Shown here: in pieces, positions 19,842-32,300 of the stretch
Layout of the letters: each line of letters starts with the position of its first letter
Position numbering within the stretch: position 1 is the stretch's first letter
From: Capsaspora owczarzaki ATCC 30864
Taxonomy: Eukaryota; Opisthokonta; Filasterea
DNA: 64,000 nucleotides
Assembly (NCBI RefSeq): GCF_000151315.2
Contig: NW_011887301.1
Span: 186,001 to 250,000, forward strand
Reading direction: 5' to 3'
The notes under the pieces: model-generated
What the model saw: only the letters and a program-made list of their open reading frames with translations
Databases searched by the model: none
Told to the model about the DNA's origin: nothing
Position numbers and translations under genes: made by a program

Positions 19842-21302
19842 TCAGTTCTGTGAGAGCGAGGCGACGTCAGCCTCAAACGAAAGCAAAAGCGCTTCCACAT
19901 TGTCACAGCCGCGAATGCGCTCTGAATAGGTCTGCTTGAGCTGAAGAATGCGGGATAGTGTGGCCGGCGCAACTGAGCCGTTCGCTCGAGCTCTGGCAAT
20001 AGCGAGGGACGTCCGCTTGCGCAGCGCGAGCTCGGTTTGGTGCAGCGCACTCGAAGCCGTCTGCTCACGACTCTGCCCATGCAGTCAACCAAGACATCAG
20101 TCAAAGAATGGACGAGGCATGTGCAATCTGTCGTCTACTGACCTGTGCCGCTTGCGCAGCGACTCGATCATCTTCGCTCGACACCGCTGCTTCAACAACA
20201 GTGCTCTGCAACTGTCGGATGAAGGTTGTCACCGCCTCACTATTCGGATGATCAAATCAACAGATTGTGAGTGGAACGAGGCGCGCCAAACCCAACCAAA
20301 CCAAAAACAAACAAAACAAACAAAACAAACCAAACCAACAAACAAAACAAAACAAACAAACAAACAAAAAAAAGCACAACATGCTCACCAACAAGAGTCC
20401 AATGGCTGGCTCTCCGTGCTGCACACAAGACAATTGATCTGCCAGTCCGAATTATTGGAGATTGTACTTGGCTCCAGCACAGCTCGAGCGGGAGGCTTTT
20501 CGAAGCGGTTGCTCATGTCGTGAATGATCTCGGAAGCAATCCGACCACCATGGCGCAGATCGTTGCGTGCCACACAGGTGCTCGTCTCACACTCAAACAG
20601 TACAATCCCGAAGGCACAACGATCTGTTGGTCACAGCAAACATTGAATAGCAATCAACGAAGCGCGAACAAAACGTTCGATAGCTATTTTTTCGCCCAGT
20701 GCCTTACATTGCCGGGCAATACGATAGTACGAATACCGCATGCTGGTATAGTAGTTGTTGTCATCAACCACAACCACATGTGTGCAACCTGTCTGAGACT
20801 GCATTCGCGCGAGATTTCCAGTTTGGTCGTCCGGACTGAACAGCCAAGCAAAGCTTTGAAGCCGCGACTCGACGCCGTCCTCTTGACCCTTGGTCTGCAA
20901 CGAGTCCAATGCGAATGGATAATCCTTGTCAGAGCTTGACGAGAGCTGTGCAACGAAGGCACCCACGTCTTGAATCAAGCGCGCGCGCTTTTGGCGCCAA
21001 GTTGCAGCCGTCTCGGGTTCGTCAGCTGGATCAGTCCCGGTCGATGCACCGAGCGCATTGGAGGCATGACCTTCAGCGTACGACTCGGTCGCATGGCGCG
21101 GAGAGCCCGGCTCGGATCCCGGCCAGCGTCGCTCCACCGCTTGGTCGACATTGACCAGCCACCACAGCAATGGATTCGCCTCGGTCTGGGTCGCCGGCCA
21201 GTCTCGGCGCAGGCGGGAAGTCACGGTGGACTTGCCCGACCCTGGCAAGCCGCAGCAGACCACGAGTGCAATGGCAGGCGGAGTCCTCGTCGCAGAGTTC
21301 AT
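19842..21302 (-). CDS. PSTK: PSTK, O-phosphoseryl-tRNA(Sec) kinase
   Basis: Phosphorylates Ser-tRNA(Sec) so that SEPSECS can convert it to Sec-tRNA(Sec), an obligate step of eukaryotic selenocysteine synthesis. Exons 20708-21302, 20389-20623, 20143-20239 and 19842-20072 give 385 residues. The P-loop GLPGSGKST is at residues 18-26. The family signature VVVVDDNNYYTSMRYSYYRIAR (human LDDNFYYQSMRYEVYQLAR) ends exon 1. Exon 2 continues FGIVLFECETSTCVARND, matching the human FCQLFLDCPLETCLQRN region, then NRFEKPPA (human KLEKPNP). The C-terminal exons are helical and less conserved. An insertion between the P-loop and the DDN motif makes it slightly longer than animal PSTK (about 350). KTI12 was considered, but the downstream LETC-like and EKP motifs favour PSTK. 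Confidence 0.88.
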
Positions 21303-21613
21303 TCAGCGTGAGCCATTCAAAGCCAGCGTTTCTGAGAAAGTGAGACTGGAACTGAAGGTGTCACATTCAACCTCCAAAGGCGTGCATTTGAAAGTAGCAT
21401 ACTGTACCATCTGATACCCACCGATCTCTCTCTCTTGTGCCCAGTCGCATTGACGGATGGAGGAACGCTCGAACGTGCTGCATTATCCTGCTTGTTCTGA
21501 CCCTGTTCCATGTTTACAATGCTATACATTGGTACTTGCTACTATAATAAATACGATAGATAGCTCAGTCCTCCCTGTTGTTCTACTCGACCGCACACAC
21601 ACACACGGCGAAA
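21303..21613. promoter_or_regulatory. shared divergent promoter region PSTK / USP22-like
   Basis: 311 bp separate the start codons of the two divergent genes. Contents include a TACTATAATAAATACGATAG patch (21539-21558) and an ACACAC run just before the USP22 start. No conserved element was recognised, so a shared promoter is inferred from spacing alone. Confidence 0.4.
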
Positions 21614-24585
21614 ATGGCAGCAGCTGCTGGAGGGTGCGAGCATCTGGCTGTGTTCAAGCAAGCGCTCTTCCAGCCGCGACCGCAGCCGACATTGCGCAAT
21701 CACTCGCAGCACAGCCAGCAGCACGATCAGCAGGCAGACGGCGGCAGCACGGGCGAGACGACGGGCCGCGACCTCTTCACCGCCATGCAGCGTTACCTGC
21801 AGGCCTGGCGTGCGTCGCTCCAGCTGACGAGCAAGCACGCAGCCTCAGCCACGTCGTCTGCGGCGTCCTTGGCAACACCGCCAGTTGCAGCCGCCGCCAC
21901 CACCACCAGTGGCACCAGTGGCACCAGTGGCAGGCAGCGCTCGCTCCGGTCTGGTCCGCCAGCCACAGCCTCCGCTGCCTCGCCAACAGAGGTTCAGCTG
22001 AGCCCCGCAGCAGTTGCCTCCAAGGTGTGTGTGTGCGTGTGTGTTTGTGTGTGTTTGTGTGTGTTTGTGTGTGTGTGTGTGCGCAACGCTTTAGGGCTCA
22101 AAATCGGTCGCTGAGACTGGCACACCAAAGATTCTAAGAACGATTGCTTATCTCACGTCCACTCGATGATGATGCATTCGAATCTCAGATTCCAACGCCA
22201 GCTTGCTCAGTGTGTCGTGCGCCAGGTCGCAAGTTGCACGCATGTCTGTCCTGCACGTTCTTTGGCTGCAGGGCGAAATTGAACCACAACGCGTCGAATG
22301 GCACCACTGCCACGATGATGGACACGAGCATGACAAGCACCACCGCATTGCCGCTCAGCCATGCAGAGGCACATGCTAGACAGTGTGGTCATCCACTTGG
22401 TATGCCGATTCGCGTGGTTCTTTGGCTTGTGTGGAGACTACGCTTTGACTCACTGTTCTCTTTTGCAGCCTGCGATGTCGTTCATGATCAAATCTACTGC
22501 TTTGAGTGCCAAGACTACGTGTACGACCACGAGATGGACGATATCATTGAACACCAACGAGTCGAGGCTGAGCGAGCCGCTTACGCAGGTCTGTTACACT
22601 TTTTTTCTTCGTTTTTCGTAGACTCGGCTTTGGTCGTTAACATGACTTGTGCTTGGCCTTGATTGTGGTTTGTTTTCAATCCTTCGCAGAGACCAACCGC
22701 CTGCCGTATCTACCCTGGGTGCCAAAGGCCGAGGAGGCAAGGTTGATATCGGCTCACTCTGTCGCCAACGTTACCGACCCGGAAGACTCCACCCTAGGTT
22801 AGTGGACGAATTGTTCCCTGCACTCGCACCGCTTTTCCTGTTCTTGGTGACTCACCGCTCAACTGCTTGTATGGTCTTTGTTCATCGTGTTGCTTCTTCG
22901 TCCAGGACTTCGCGGGTTGAACAACCTCGGCAACACTTGCTTTATGAATTGCATCTTGCAGAGCTTCATCCACAACCCACTGCTTCGTAATTACTTTTTG
23001 GCCGACCAGCACACGGAAGAAACCTGCCACATTCAGCTGGGCAAGGGATTGCCTCCTGTCGACACGGCCAAGGGTGTCCAGCCTCACAATCACCACCACC
23101 ATCACCACCATCAAAGCGGCAGCGATAGTCTCTGCATGGCATGCGAAATGGACCAGTTGCTACATCGGGTACGTGCTCCATTTGTTGTGTTTATTGTTTG
23201 GCACTTTAACGGTTTGTGATCGTGAAACAACACAATAATCACCAACGTTCAACTCTGGTTGTGCACAGTTCTTCTCTGGTGAAACCCAGCCGCACACTCC
23301 GTACCAGTTCCTACACTCGGTCTGGAAACACGCCAAACATCTGGCGGGTTACGAGCAGCAAGACGCTCACGAGTTTTTCATTGCCACCTTGGATGCCATG
23401 CACACTCATTGTCGAGGTACCGCGTTTGTCGACATCTGCCTGAACGCTGTGTTTGCTGGCAAGTGGGTTGTTTGAACAATGTTCTCATCCGCTTCGCTTT
23501 TTGCAGGCACTTTGCTGAACTGTCACTGCATCATTCACCGCGTTTTTACCGGAGCTCTTCAATCTGATCTGACCTGTCTCCGCTGCGGATCCGTCTCCAG
23601 TACTGTTGATCCGTTTTGGGACATTTCGCTGGATTTGCGCCATCACAAAGGTGAGTTTTTGTTGTTGTTTTCACCTGTTTTGAATTTGTCTGGGTTGCAT
23701 GCGCACTCATCATGCAATGTCATGTTGATCTCTGTGCAGGTGCGACCGGAACACCAGAGGAACTTCAGCCCAACAGTCTGGAGCAATGCCTGCACCGTTT
23801 CATCAGGCCCGAGCGACTCACAGAGCAAATCTCGTGCGGAAATTGCAAGACGCACCAAGACTGCATCAAGCAGCTGACCATCAAGTCCCTTCCTGTCGTT
23901 GTCTGCTGTCACCTCAAGGTACGAACCGATTCGCTTTTTGAGCGTTACCCATGAAGAAAGTCACCATTCGTCTTTTTTTTCCCCCCCCCCTGGATTTGTG
24001 CGCAATAGCGCTTTGAGCACGCGACACGCTCGTTCAAGATCGACTCGTATATTGAATTTCCCGCACATCTTGACATGTCGCCCTACTTGTCAGCCAGTTT
24101 GCAACGCCAGAACGGCAAGTAAGTGAAACCAGCTCATTCTACAGTTTTCAAGTTTTTTTTTTCTCGTCATGCTTGGCTTCTGATTTTCTCATATCCCGGT
24201 TCATTGCACTAGCATCCCTGTCGTACCACCGTCCCCTCGAGAAGAAGCGCCCATTCTCAATGCATCGCCCGACTTTGGAGGCAATGCGATGTACTCCCTG
24301 TTTGCTGTGGTCAACCATCGCGGCTCGATCGATCACGGCCACTACACATGCTACGTTCGTCACAACTCACGCGTAAGTCTCCGCCATCTCTGCTTTTGCT
24401 TCCGAGCGCAGTCAGTTCGTCGCACATCTTTGGTCTAACAAATTCTCCTGGCATGGGAACGTTGTTGGCAGTGGTTTTTGTGCGACGATGCCTGGATCAC
24501 CCAAGTGGATATCGAAGAAGTGCGCGAAAGTCAAGGCTACCTCCTGTTTTACATCAAGGACGAGATGGAATATTCGGCCAATTAA
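21614..24585 (+). CDS. USP22: USP22/Ubp8-type ubiquitin hydrolase of the SAGA deubiquitinase module
   Basis: Removes ubiquitin from histone H2B (and H2A) as part of SAGA. Eleven exons: 21614-22024, 22189-22399, 22469-22588, 22690-22797, 22906-23168, 23269-23416, 23507-23650, 23740-23918, 24009-24118, 24213-24372 and 24472-24585, all in frame, 655 residues. A Ser/Ala/Thr-rich N-terminal extension precedes a ZnF-UBP domain ([20 protein letters not shown], then HARQCGHPL, then [13 protein letters not shown]). The catalytic Cys box is [20 protein letters not shown] (Cys about residue 294). A second zinc site is LTCLRCGS...ISCGNCKT. The His box [17 protein letters not shown] and WFLCDDAWI complete the triad. 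A His8 insertion interrupts the fold near residue 345. The first intron's donor lies at the edge of a GT microsatellite. Confidence 0.95.
22025..22083 (+). repeat. GT-rich microsatellite at the 5' splice site of the USP22-like intron 1
   Basis: A run of TGTGTG units interrupted by single C or T bases follows directly on the AAG that ends exon 1, so several equivalent GT donors overlap. The frame needs the first GT (22025-22026) if the next exon begins at 22189. Confidence 0.8.
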
Positions 24586-24708
24586 TTGCCCCCACCCACT
24601 ATGCTCTATTGCTGTTCAAAAACAAAATGTCTTGATGTGGTTTTGCACGTAATGTATTATTGTACACAAAACGAATAGAGCAATGTATTTTCCGCAATTT
24701 TTCGCTGG

Positions 24709-26962
24709 TTACTCAATCACTGCTTGAAAGGCATCAATGGTAGCGCCTTCATTCTCCCAGCGCGAAAGCTGTTGAACAGAAATAAGCGCCTCGCGTGTGT
24801 GCGCGTGCGCAGAAGAGTGGCCGGCGGCATCGGGAGCAGCATTCGTCGCATTCATCCACGCGCTCACGCTGTCGTATAGCCCACCCGTGTGTCTGTTGTT
24901 GTCGGCCGATTCACCCGAGCCGGTCTCGGTCGAGCTTGACGGAAGGTGTTCATCCGCTGTCGAGGAAATACGCGGCCGCTTTGTGCGAACCAGACCGGTC
25001 GGAGTCGCGAGGAAGACGCGGCGAATCGCCGAAATGGAAGCAAGCCCTTGGCTGTAAATGTGATCTCCATGGACCTCTCCACGCTGGATGCGTCCGCTGA
25101 GAATGTCAAACACGGCCTGCTGAGCATGGTCGGGATTGGCAAAAGTCGCCACGGCCAGTTCAGCCTGTTCGGCTGTTTGAAACGAGACGAATGCATCGGC
25201 CGAGATGGCGAGAGGAACGTACATGTCAACAATGTCACCGAGAGCGGAGAAGATGTCTTCGATGGAATTGCGGACGTGGTCGAGCGGCAGTTGCAATTCG
25301 TGCCGAATCCATACAGCGCAACGTGGGGCGGTCGTAAGAGACAACCCGGCCAGCAGGTCGTTGTCCAGGTCCTTGGAGCTTTCACCCAACAGCACTGTGT
25401 TGTCGCCAGCAGCATCATCGGCAGCAGTCATCATGTCTTCCTGCTCCAATCGACCAGACTGGCCAAAAACGGCAGCTCGCTTGCTACGCGCAGCAGGCGG
25501 AAGCTCATCGGCACTGGCAGCAATCTGGGCATGGGCCTGGTTCATGCGCCGTTGGTGGGCAAGCAACTGGTCGTGGAAATCTTGCTTTGCCTGCAGCAGG
25601 CGCTGCGCTGCGTCTGGCTCGCCCGCGAGTAGCACGTACGATCCAGAGGGAAACGCTCCAGCTGGATTGGCTCGCGTTGCCGCCAACGAAGGACTGCTAC
25701 TGCGACGAACCGAAGAAGCGGCAGCGTGGCCAGAGTCATGAGTGCCGAAACCGCCGTTCAAACCGCCAAACTTGACTCCAGTGCTATTGTTGCCACTATG
25801 AGTGCCGTTGCTATAAAATCCAATGCCACTTCGATCAACGGCGCTCAGAGGACTCAAAACCAGACTCGATCCAATCACTGGCGTCAGCGATGACGAGGAG
25901 GAGGAGGTGTAGGCAAAGCCGCTGGATGCAGTTGTCGTGTCCGGGGGTTGGCGCCATAGAGACTGCGGCAGCGACATCGCCGGCGCTCAGATTGGACACA
26001 CTGGAAGAGGCAGAGAGGCCTCGAGGGGAGGTGCGAGGTGATGATGCCGGCAGACAAACGAGCGAGTCCGACCGCGACAGCGAGCGTGCCGTTTGGCGGC
26101 CATCACCGACAGACGCAGAAGAAGAACAGCCAGCGTTGCTCGCGTTGCTCGTCCCAAGAATAATCAACGAGGCCGGGCGCGCAGCAGCAGTGCGTGATAG
26201 AGTAAAGTCGCCGCTGATGGGGCGAAACACTCCAAATGTTGGCGGGGCTGGTAAAAGCGAGGGAATTTGAATTGCGGGCGCCGAGGAGGAGCGGTCTGTC
26301 CCAGCGCGTTGGCGAGAGTCTGTGTTGTCGTTCTCTTCGTCGTCGTCACAGTCGTTGTCAGGCGCAGGCAGGCGGGGCCGTGGCTGGAGGTCGAAGCTAT
26401 TGCGAAAACTCATCAAACGAGGAACGCCAGGCTTGGCCTGCCCGTCAGCAACTCCCAGTTGTTCGTCGAGAGCCACTCTCCGTGATGTCAGCTGCTTGGG
26501 CACAGGTTGGAGCAGCGGGTTTGACAGTGGAACGGTATCGTGGCGAGTCAGCGATTTGTTCGCGGCAGCTCGATCACCCATCGGCATCATTAGAGACATG
26601 TCAGCGTGCTGGTGGTGGTCTTGTCGCCCTCGTGTGCCAAAGCTTGAAGTGTGTATTGATGATGCTTGCGCTTGAGGCGAGCCAGTCCACCAGGATGATG
26701 ATTTCTCTTCTTCATCGGCTGCGGAAGAGCTTGGGTTGGGATTGGATGTCGCCAGCGACAACCGGCCAGCAGTGCTCGTAGTGTGGAAGGCATCCCGCGT
26801 TGCTCCACCAGCATGGTGATGCATGGATGTGTGCGCCATCTCGTCGGTCTGCATCATGGACGAGTCGTTGTTGTTGTGATGCGCAGAGGGTTCGCCGCTG
26901 CTACTCCTGTGCGCGCTGTGACCATGCATCGCCATCTTCATGGCCGTAGAATGTGCAGCGCC

Positions 26963-27000
<38 letters not shown>

Positions 27001-27319
27001 GCTGCTGATGCATCATGGCGCGGACTGAGCTGTTGCTGCTGCCCCGCCAGTCTTGTCCTGCGTCCTCGTCATCAATCCCCATGCGTCGTCGTCTCCGTCC
27101 AAAGACCAGTCCGCTCCCATCGTCATCGTCATCGTCATTATCGTCATCGTTGTTGTCGTCGTCGTCGTCGTCGTCGTCTGTGCTCGAGTTGTCTGCCTGC
27201 TGCGCCCACAACAGCGAGCGCTCGCTGATGCGCTTTGGGAACGGCGGCGCTGACGAGCAATTGATTGCAAGCTCAGCCAACGCAGCGGACGGCGCCGTGC
27301 TTGCATTGCGTCGCAACAT
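24709..27319 (-). CDS. unknown low-complexity protein with an RRM-like domain
   Basis: Not assigned to a family. Two long open frames (27319 down to 25835, and 25977 down to 24709) overlap in different frames. A 97-nt phase-0 intron (GTTTGT at 26059 to CCGCAG ending 25963) joins them cleanly into 837 residues, so I treat them as one gene with exons 26060-27319 and 24709-25962. The N-terminal half has a run of alternating Asp/Asn, a polyQ tract of about 15, and Ser/His-rich stretches, with islands such as PFPKRISERSLLWAQQADNS and RLMSFRNSFDLQPRPRL. The C-terminal half has one ordered region near residues 600-690 (APRCAVWIRHELQLPLDHV, IFSALGDIVDMYVP, ADAFVSFQTAEQAELAVATF), which has the pattern of a divergent RNA-recognition motif. 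A role in RNA binding is inference. Confidence 0.6.
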
Positions 27320-27776
27320 GAACAAAACAATCCAGCCTCAGAAGAAGAGGAAGAACAAGAAGAAGAAGAAGGAAGAACAAGGAAAAAAATGATCTAAGAA
27401 CACACACCCAAAAGGAAACACAAGGACGGAAAAATAGATCTAAGAATAAGAGCAAAGAAAACAAAACAAAAAAAAAAAGTTGACTGAGAAAACAAAAAAT
27501 GGTTAAGCTTTTGCAACGTAGATGTACAGGAAATCCACAAGTCCTTCCATTGACCAGAATCACCTCTCCAAGCATGGACTGGAGCACCTGTAGGTGTTGT
27601 TGGATGGTCAGCACAGTAAGCCCAGGATGGGTTTAGCACCGATCATTGAACATTCTCCCCTTCCTCCATTCTCTTCTCCTTGCTCTGGTGCCATTTTATC
27701 CCTTGTCTTGTCCTGTCTCGACTTGGACTGTCTGTCAAGCCAGTCTCAGTTTTTTTTTTTTTTTTTTGGTCCATTC
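27320..27776. promoter_or_regulatory. divergent intergenic region between the RRM-like gene and MRPL47
   Basis: 457 bp between two divergent starts. Purine-rich AAGAAG repeats (27341-27390) lie next to the minus gene, and a T18 run (27750-27767) lies just ahead of the MRPL47 start. No recognisable promoter motif was found. The T run followed by GGTCCATTC could also be the end of a 5' UTR intron, but no AG fits well. Confidence 0.4.
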
Positions 27777-29195
27777 ATGTCGCTTGTTCTGCTGCGATTG
27801 GTGCAGCAACGCTCAGCCCCAGCGCTCCTCGCTCGGCAGTCCCAGCGCGCTGCTGCATCCTCCGCCAGCACATCCAATGCAAAGCCAGCCAGCTCAGCAC
27901 AGACCCAGCAGCAGACGACGGCAGCGGCGATCGCAGCGGCAGTGCCAAAGACGCCTGGCATGGCCGAGTTCTTTGAGAGCCAGGCTGCGCGCGACGTCCC
28001 CTTTGACGGTGAGTGCGTCCCCCCGCCTCGGCCCTCACTGAAACGGTGGAAGCAAGACGCAGATGTCCCAGCTCGAGTGACTTGTTTGAGGGGCGTGGTG
28101 GCGGCGGGTCGCTAGTCATAGTGGGGGCAATGGCGAGATCTCAAAGCCATGCGCTCCCCTTTCCCCGTTGCAGCCTGTTCGACGCCTGTTGAAAGGGGAG
28201 GTGGGGGTTGGGGGTTTCCGTGCATGAGACTCTGAGTGCATCGGCATCGTGCTACTCTACTCCTGATGGCTGTTGCAGTTTCCCCCATCCATGCAGTAGC
28301 TCTGCAGTGGTCTCGCTCTGGCTGCCAGCTTGTGAACCCCTCTCGCGGCCCTTCACCACCTCAATCTGATCTCTCACTATTGAACATTGACATTGATGGT
28401 GAAATTTCGTTTGGTCTTGTGCAGGTCGCAGGTGGTCAACGCAGGAGCTGCGTCTGAAGAGCTTTGAGGACCTCCACAAGCTCTGGTTTGTGCTGCTCAA
28501 GGAGCGCAACCTCCTCCTCACTCACATGCACTACGAGCGCTCGCAAAACCGCGCAGTGCCCAGTTATACTCGTCGCATGCAAATGGTAAGAGATGCAGCA
28601 GACGGGAACGGAGAATCAACGTAAAAACACGTTCAACTCACATCCCACCATTGTTTTGCTGGTGTCTGTCTCATCAGGTCAAAAAGTCCATGGGTGGAAT
28701 CAAGCGTGTCATCTCTGAGCGCGAAATTGCATTGAACATGGTACGGGCTTAATTGGTTGTTGGGGCCACACTTGCTGTTGTCACAACCACAGCTAAACGT
28801 TTATGCACGAACAGGCAAAGTCAGCACACGGTCTTGCATTCAAGCGCACAAGGATTGCAGCGGCAGCACCCGAGCGCGACGACGAGAAGGTCCGGTTCCA
28901 GCCTTTGATCGAGGAGCGCACTCGCATTAAGGCTTGGCAAGTCAAGGACAAACCATCGATGGCTCACTTGGAAGAGGCCACCGAGAAAACAATGTCACAT
29001 CTCGAAACCATCCGTGCAGCACTCGGTGCCCACGGCCGAAAACTGTCGTTGCGACAAGCATTGCTCCGTGGTGCAGCTATCGCGACGCTGCAGCATGTTA
29101 CGGGCGTTCCAGCGTCAGCGCCTGCTTCCAGCCCTACTTCTGACACTACCACTGAAACCACATCCCAGGCACCACCACCATCAACACAACCATGA
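27777..29195 (+). CDS. MRPL47: mitochondrial large-subunit ribosomal protein uL29m (MRPL47)
   Basis: Component of the mitochondrial 54S/39S subunit near the peptide exit tunnel. Exons 27777-28008, 28425-28585, 28678-28740 and 28815-29195 give 278 residues. The first 35 residues ([20 protein letters not shown]) form an Arg/Ser/Ala-rich amphipathic presequence. The core spans the first junctions: [20 protein letters not shown] then [14 protein letters not shown] is almost identical to animal and yeast MRPL47/MRPL4 (GRSW...[25 protein letters not shown]). MKKSMGG-type and [10 protein letters not shown] helices follow. The C-terminus is a Thr/Pro/Ser-rich extension. It converges with the PTIP gene, with 156 bp between stops. 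Confidence 0.94.
28009..28424 (+). other. MRPL47 intron 1, nothing else seen
   Basis: 416-nt intron from GTGAGTGC to TTGTGCAG. It is GC-rich at the 5' end with G-rich tracts near 28196-28215. No nested gene or RNA was recognised. Confidence 0.6.
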
Positions 29196-29351
29196 TTTTT
29201 TGGTGTGTATCTCTGTTGCCGCGCATGTCGTTGTTCCCAGTACCAAAAAAAAAAAGGTTTAATGGTTGCAACGTCCACTTTTTCTTAATGATTATTATTT
29301 TGTTTGGGCGTAACATTCAACGACATATTACTCGAGCCTGCAACCCAAAGC

Positions 29352-32300
29352 TCATCGCGCCTGGCACGACCAGTCAATCTCCTGACTCCCGAGGGCTTGC
29401 ACGAGAAACCGCACGTCGAAGAGCTTGACTTTCTGATTGAGCAGCGTTCGGGCAAAGTCTCCGGTCGCCCGCTTGTCGTCATCCACTTGGGTAATGATGA
29501 CGAGCGGCTTGGTGGTGCCCTGTTGCCACGAGTCCGGCTGCAGATGAGCAGTGCGTCGAACCAGCGTCGAGACCTGGGGAAGCTTCTCGAGTAAATTGCC
29601 GCCACCGACATTCACCAGAATGGCGAGAGTGTCAGTGCTCGGGTTGATTGGGGTGATAAAGTAAAAGTCAATGCCGTGGAAGACTGGCACTGCGCGTCGA
29701 GCAAGCGCCCGTGCACGGATGACGGGTGTTGTGGCAGAGAACAGCGTCTCGGTGATGGCATATTGCTCTGGATCAACGCTGGCGAACGAGCGAGCTTGGA
29801 GACACGCCTCCAGCCACGCCATTGTAACGACATGATGGCAAAAGACAAGCGCGGCGGCGCACTTGACCGTGCGGGGCACTGGGGATGAAGCAACGAGATG
29901 GGTGCAATCGCGAATGTTCTCGCCGAAATCAAGCAAGAGTTTGCCTCCCATTGCAGCGACTCGAGCCACCAGCGCGTCCAAGCCCGCTTGATCCACATTC
30001 CGCAAGGCTTCTGCTCTGCTAATGGCAATAACTGGCCGCCGAATCGGCTTTGCCGCCGCGGACATGACAGCAGCCGCGGTCTCGGGATCGGAGGTCATGA
30101 GCTCTGCGACCGGGACTGGACGCGACTGGGGAGTGCGGGCTCGACCCTTTCCACTGGCGGCTGAATTGGAGGCGTTGGCGACAGCAGAGGACGGCTGCAG
30201 CAGCTGAGACTGCTTGGAAGGCGTAGCTGGATCTGGCTCGGGAATCTTGGGTGACGGTTGTTCTCGAGGCGGCGGAGGGGACTGCGGTCGAGAAGGCTGT
30301 TGCAACGACGCCGCCTGGACCAGTCTCGGAAGGTGCGGTCGGTGCGATTGCAGTTGCGCAGACGAAGAAGGCGCCTGTAGACCCATCCTTGAGCGGTCGA
30401 ATTGAACAGTTCTGTTCGTCGGGGACGAGTTGCGGAACCGCCATGCCCCAGCAGGGGCGACAGGTTCAGCGGCTGCGAACTGGACGGGCGGTGACGAAAG
30501 ACCCGCGTTTGTCGGAGAGTTGGAGCCGTGGAGCAGCTCCATCGATGACAGCTCGGCAACGGGCGAGAGTGATGGCGCAGGCGAGAATGAAGGAGCATGA
30601 GCGGCTGAAGCTGTTGTCGAAAAGGACGGCAAAATGGGTCCATCTCCCGGGTCGGTGGACGAGTGAATAGCAGCTCGAGCGTGTGACCCTTCTCCTTCGC
30701 TCTGGGGGTCGTCATCAAGCTGTCGATGTCTTGCAGAGATAGGCACGCGCTGCCATCGCAAGTAACAGTCTTCGATCCACCCCGCATTCACCACGGTCAA
30801 GCCCCATCGCCGAGCAAACACCTCCTTCTGCGTGCCGGCGTGCTTGCACACGAGAATGTCCGCAGAGGAGGTAAGTCCGGTCGAGTATTGGCATCCAATA
30901 AAGCGAAGCATGTCGGTCAAATAGACGCGGTCCAATCCCCGAAAGCCCGACACACCAACGACGAGCGAGGACATGTCCGGAATGGTCGCGTTGTGCACGG
31001 GCGGAACGTAGACGGCCTTGTCTGCAAAGCCTGGTCGTTTCGCCTGTCAGGCGTCGTCAAGTCATAGAGCAAGCAGTCAGACTAGGAGGGCGCTCCCTCA
31101 ACTACCATTTGGCGACAAAAAAGGTACTCACATCACGATAGAGGTCATTCAGCCAATGTGGCGAAACAACCACTGCATGATGCCGAAACGCCTCGCCGTA
31201 AAACTCGGTTGCTCGCGAATCAGTGACTGCAAGTGTTGTTCGGTCGGACAGAGGCTGATGCAGAAGAATAGGTCAACAAAAACACATGGTGGTTGGTGAT
31301 GGCGACCCAGAAACACAACAAACAAATCAAGCAAACAAAGCAAAAGAACGTAAAACGCTCCAAGTCCGTACCTCGATAACACCACCAAATCGCTCAATAC
31401 AGGCAGCCCAGAGTTTAAGAATGTTCTTTTGCTTTGACTCGTCAACCGAGCAAATGTGAAGCGACAGGACATCCGTATTTAAAAGGAGAGGCAGCTCTCG
31501 GGAATCCTGCAAAGATTCAATGCTGGACGATACTTGAGACAACTTTGGCTGTTCCGATACAACCGCCGCGGTAGCAATCGGATGCTCCAAAGGGGTTGTG
31601 TGAGGATTGGGAAGGTCATCGGAGCGGCATATTGGCGGCGACTGTGCCACATCCATCGTGACGACGTCGGGATCCACCTCGATGAGTTGATTGGCAGGAA
31701 TTGGCGTGAAGGACGCCCCGGATGCATCCTGCAGCAGAGAGTGGTTGGACCCAACAAACAAGACTGGACTCTTCAACCCCGAAGTGGCGGTCTCGTCCAA
31801 CTCTGCAGCTCTTGGTGTCGGTCGATAATAGTCGCAATTCAATCTTCGTCGTGCACGGGCGCAATCGGTAATCCATTGCTTTGTCACGATTTCAAGCTTG
31901 GAATGCCACGCCCTGAGTCCGATGAGTGTATCCTACGAGACAAAGCAGGGAGGGTCCAAAGCGTCAGCAATCAAACAGGTTTGGGCATTGGGGGGAATAG
32001 AGCATGCAAATTTACATCTTCGTAAGCAACGACCAGATGCGTGCAGCTCGAATCAAGTTCGGCAGAGCATGTTCCACCAAAGTACTCGACTATTCCCCAC
32101 AGCTGAGGAACATCTTCGAAAGCAATCTGTCAAGATGCCGTTGTACAAATTACAGAAGTGAGTTGCGGTGAGTCTCGTAATTCTCACGCGCCGAGTTCAT
32201 GCATTCGTCACGAGCTCGCACTTGGTGAAACGCCACGACAGCTCCACCAAAAGGTGCGGACGCGAGATTTGGAGAAAAGTACTGTTCACTGCCAAACACA

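Noticed and set aside
21000-21300. KTI12-type assignment for the P-loop kinase at 19842-21302
   Set aside because: Both families share the P-loop and a DDN-YY-SMR motif, but the downstream ETSTC-ARN and FEKPPA segments fit PSTK better.
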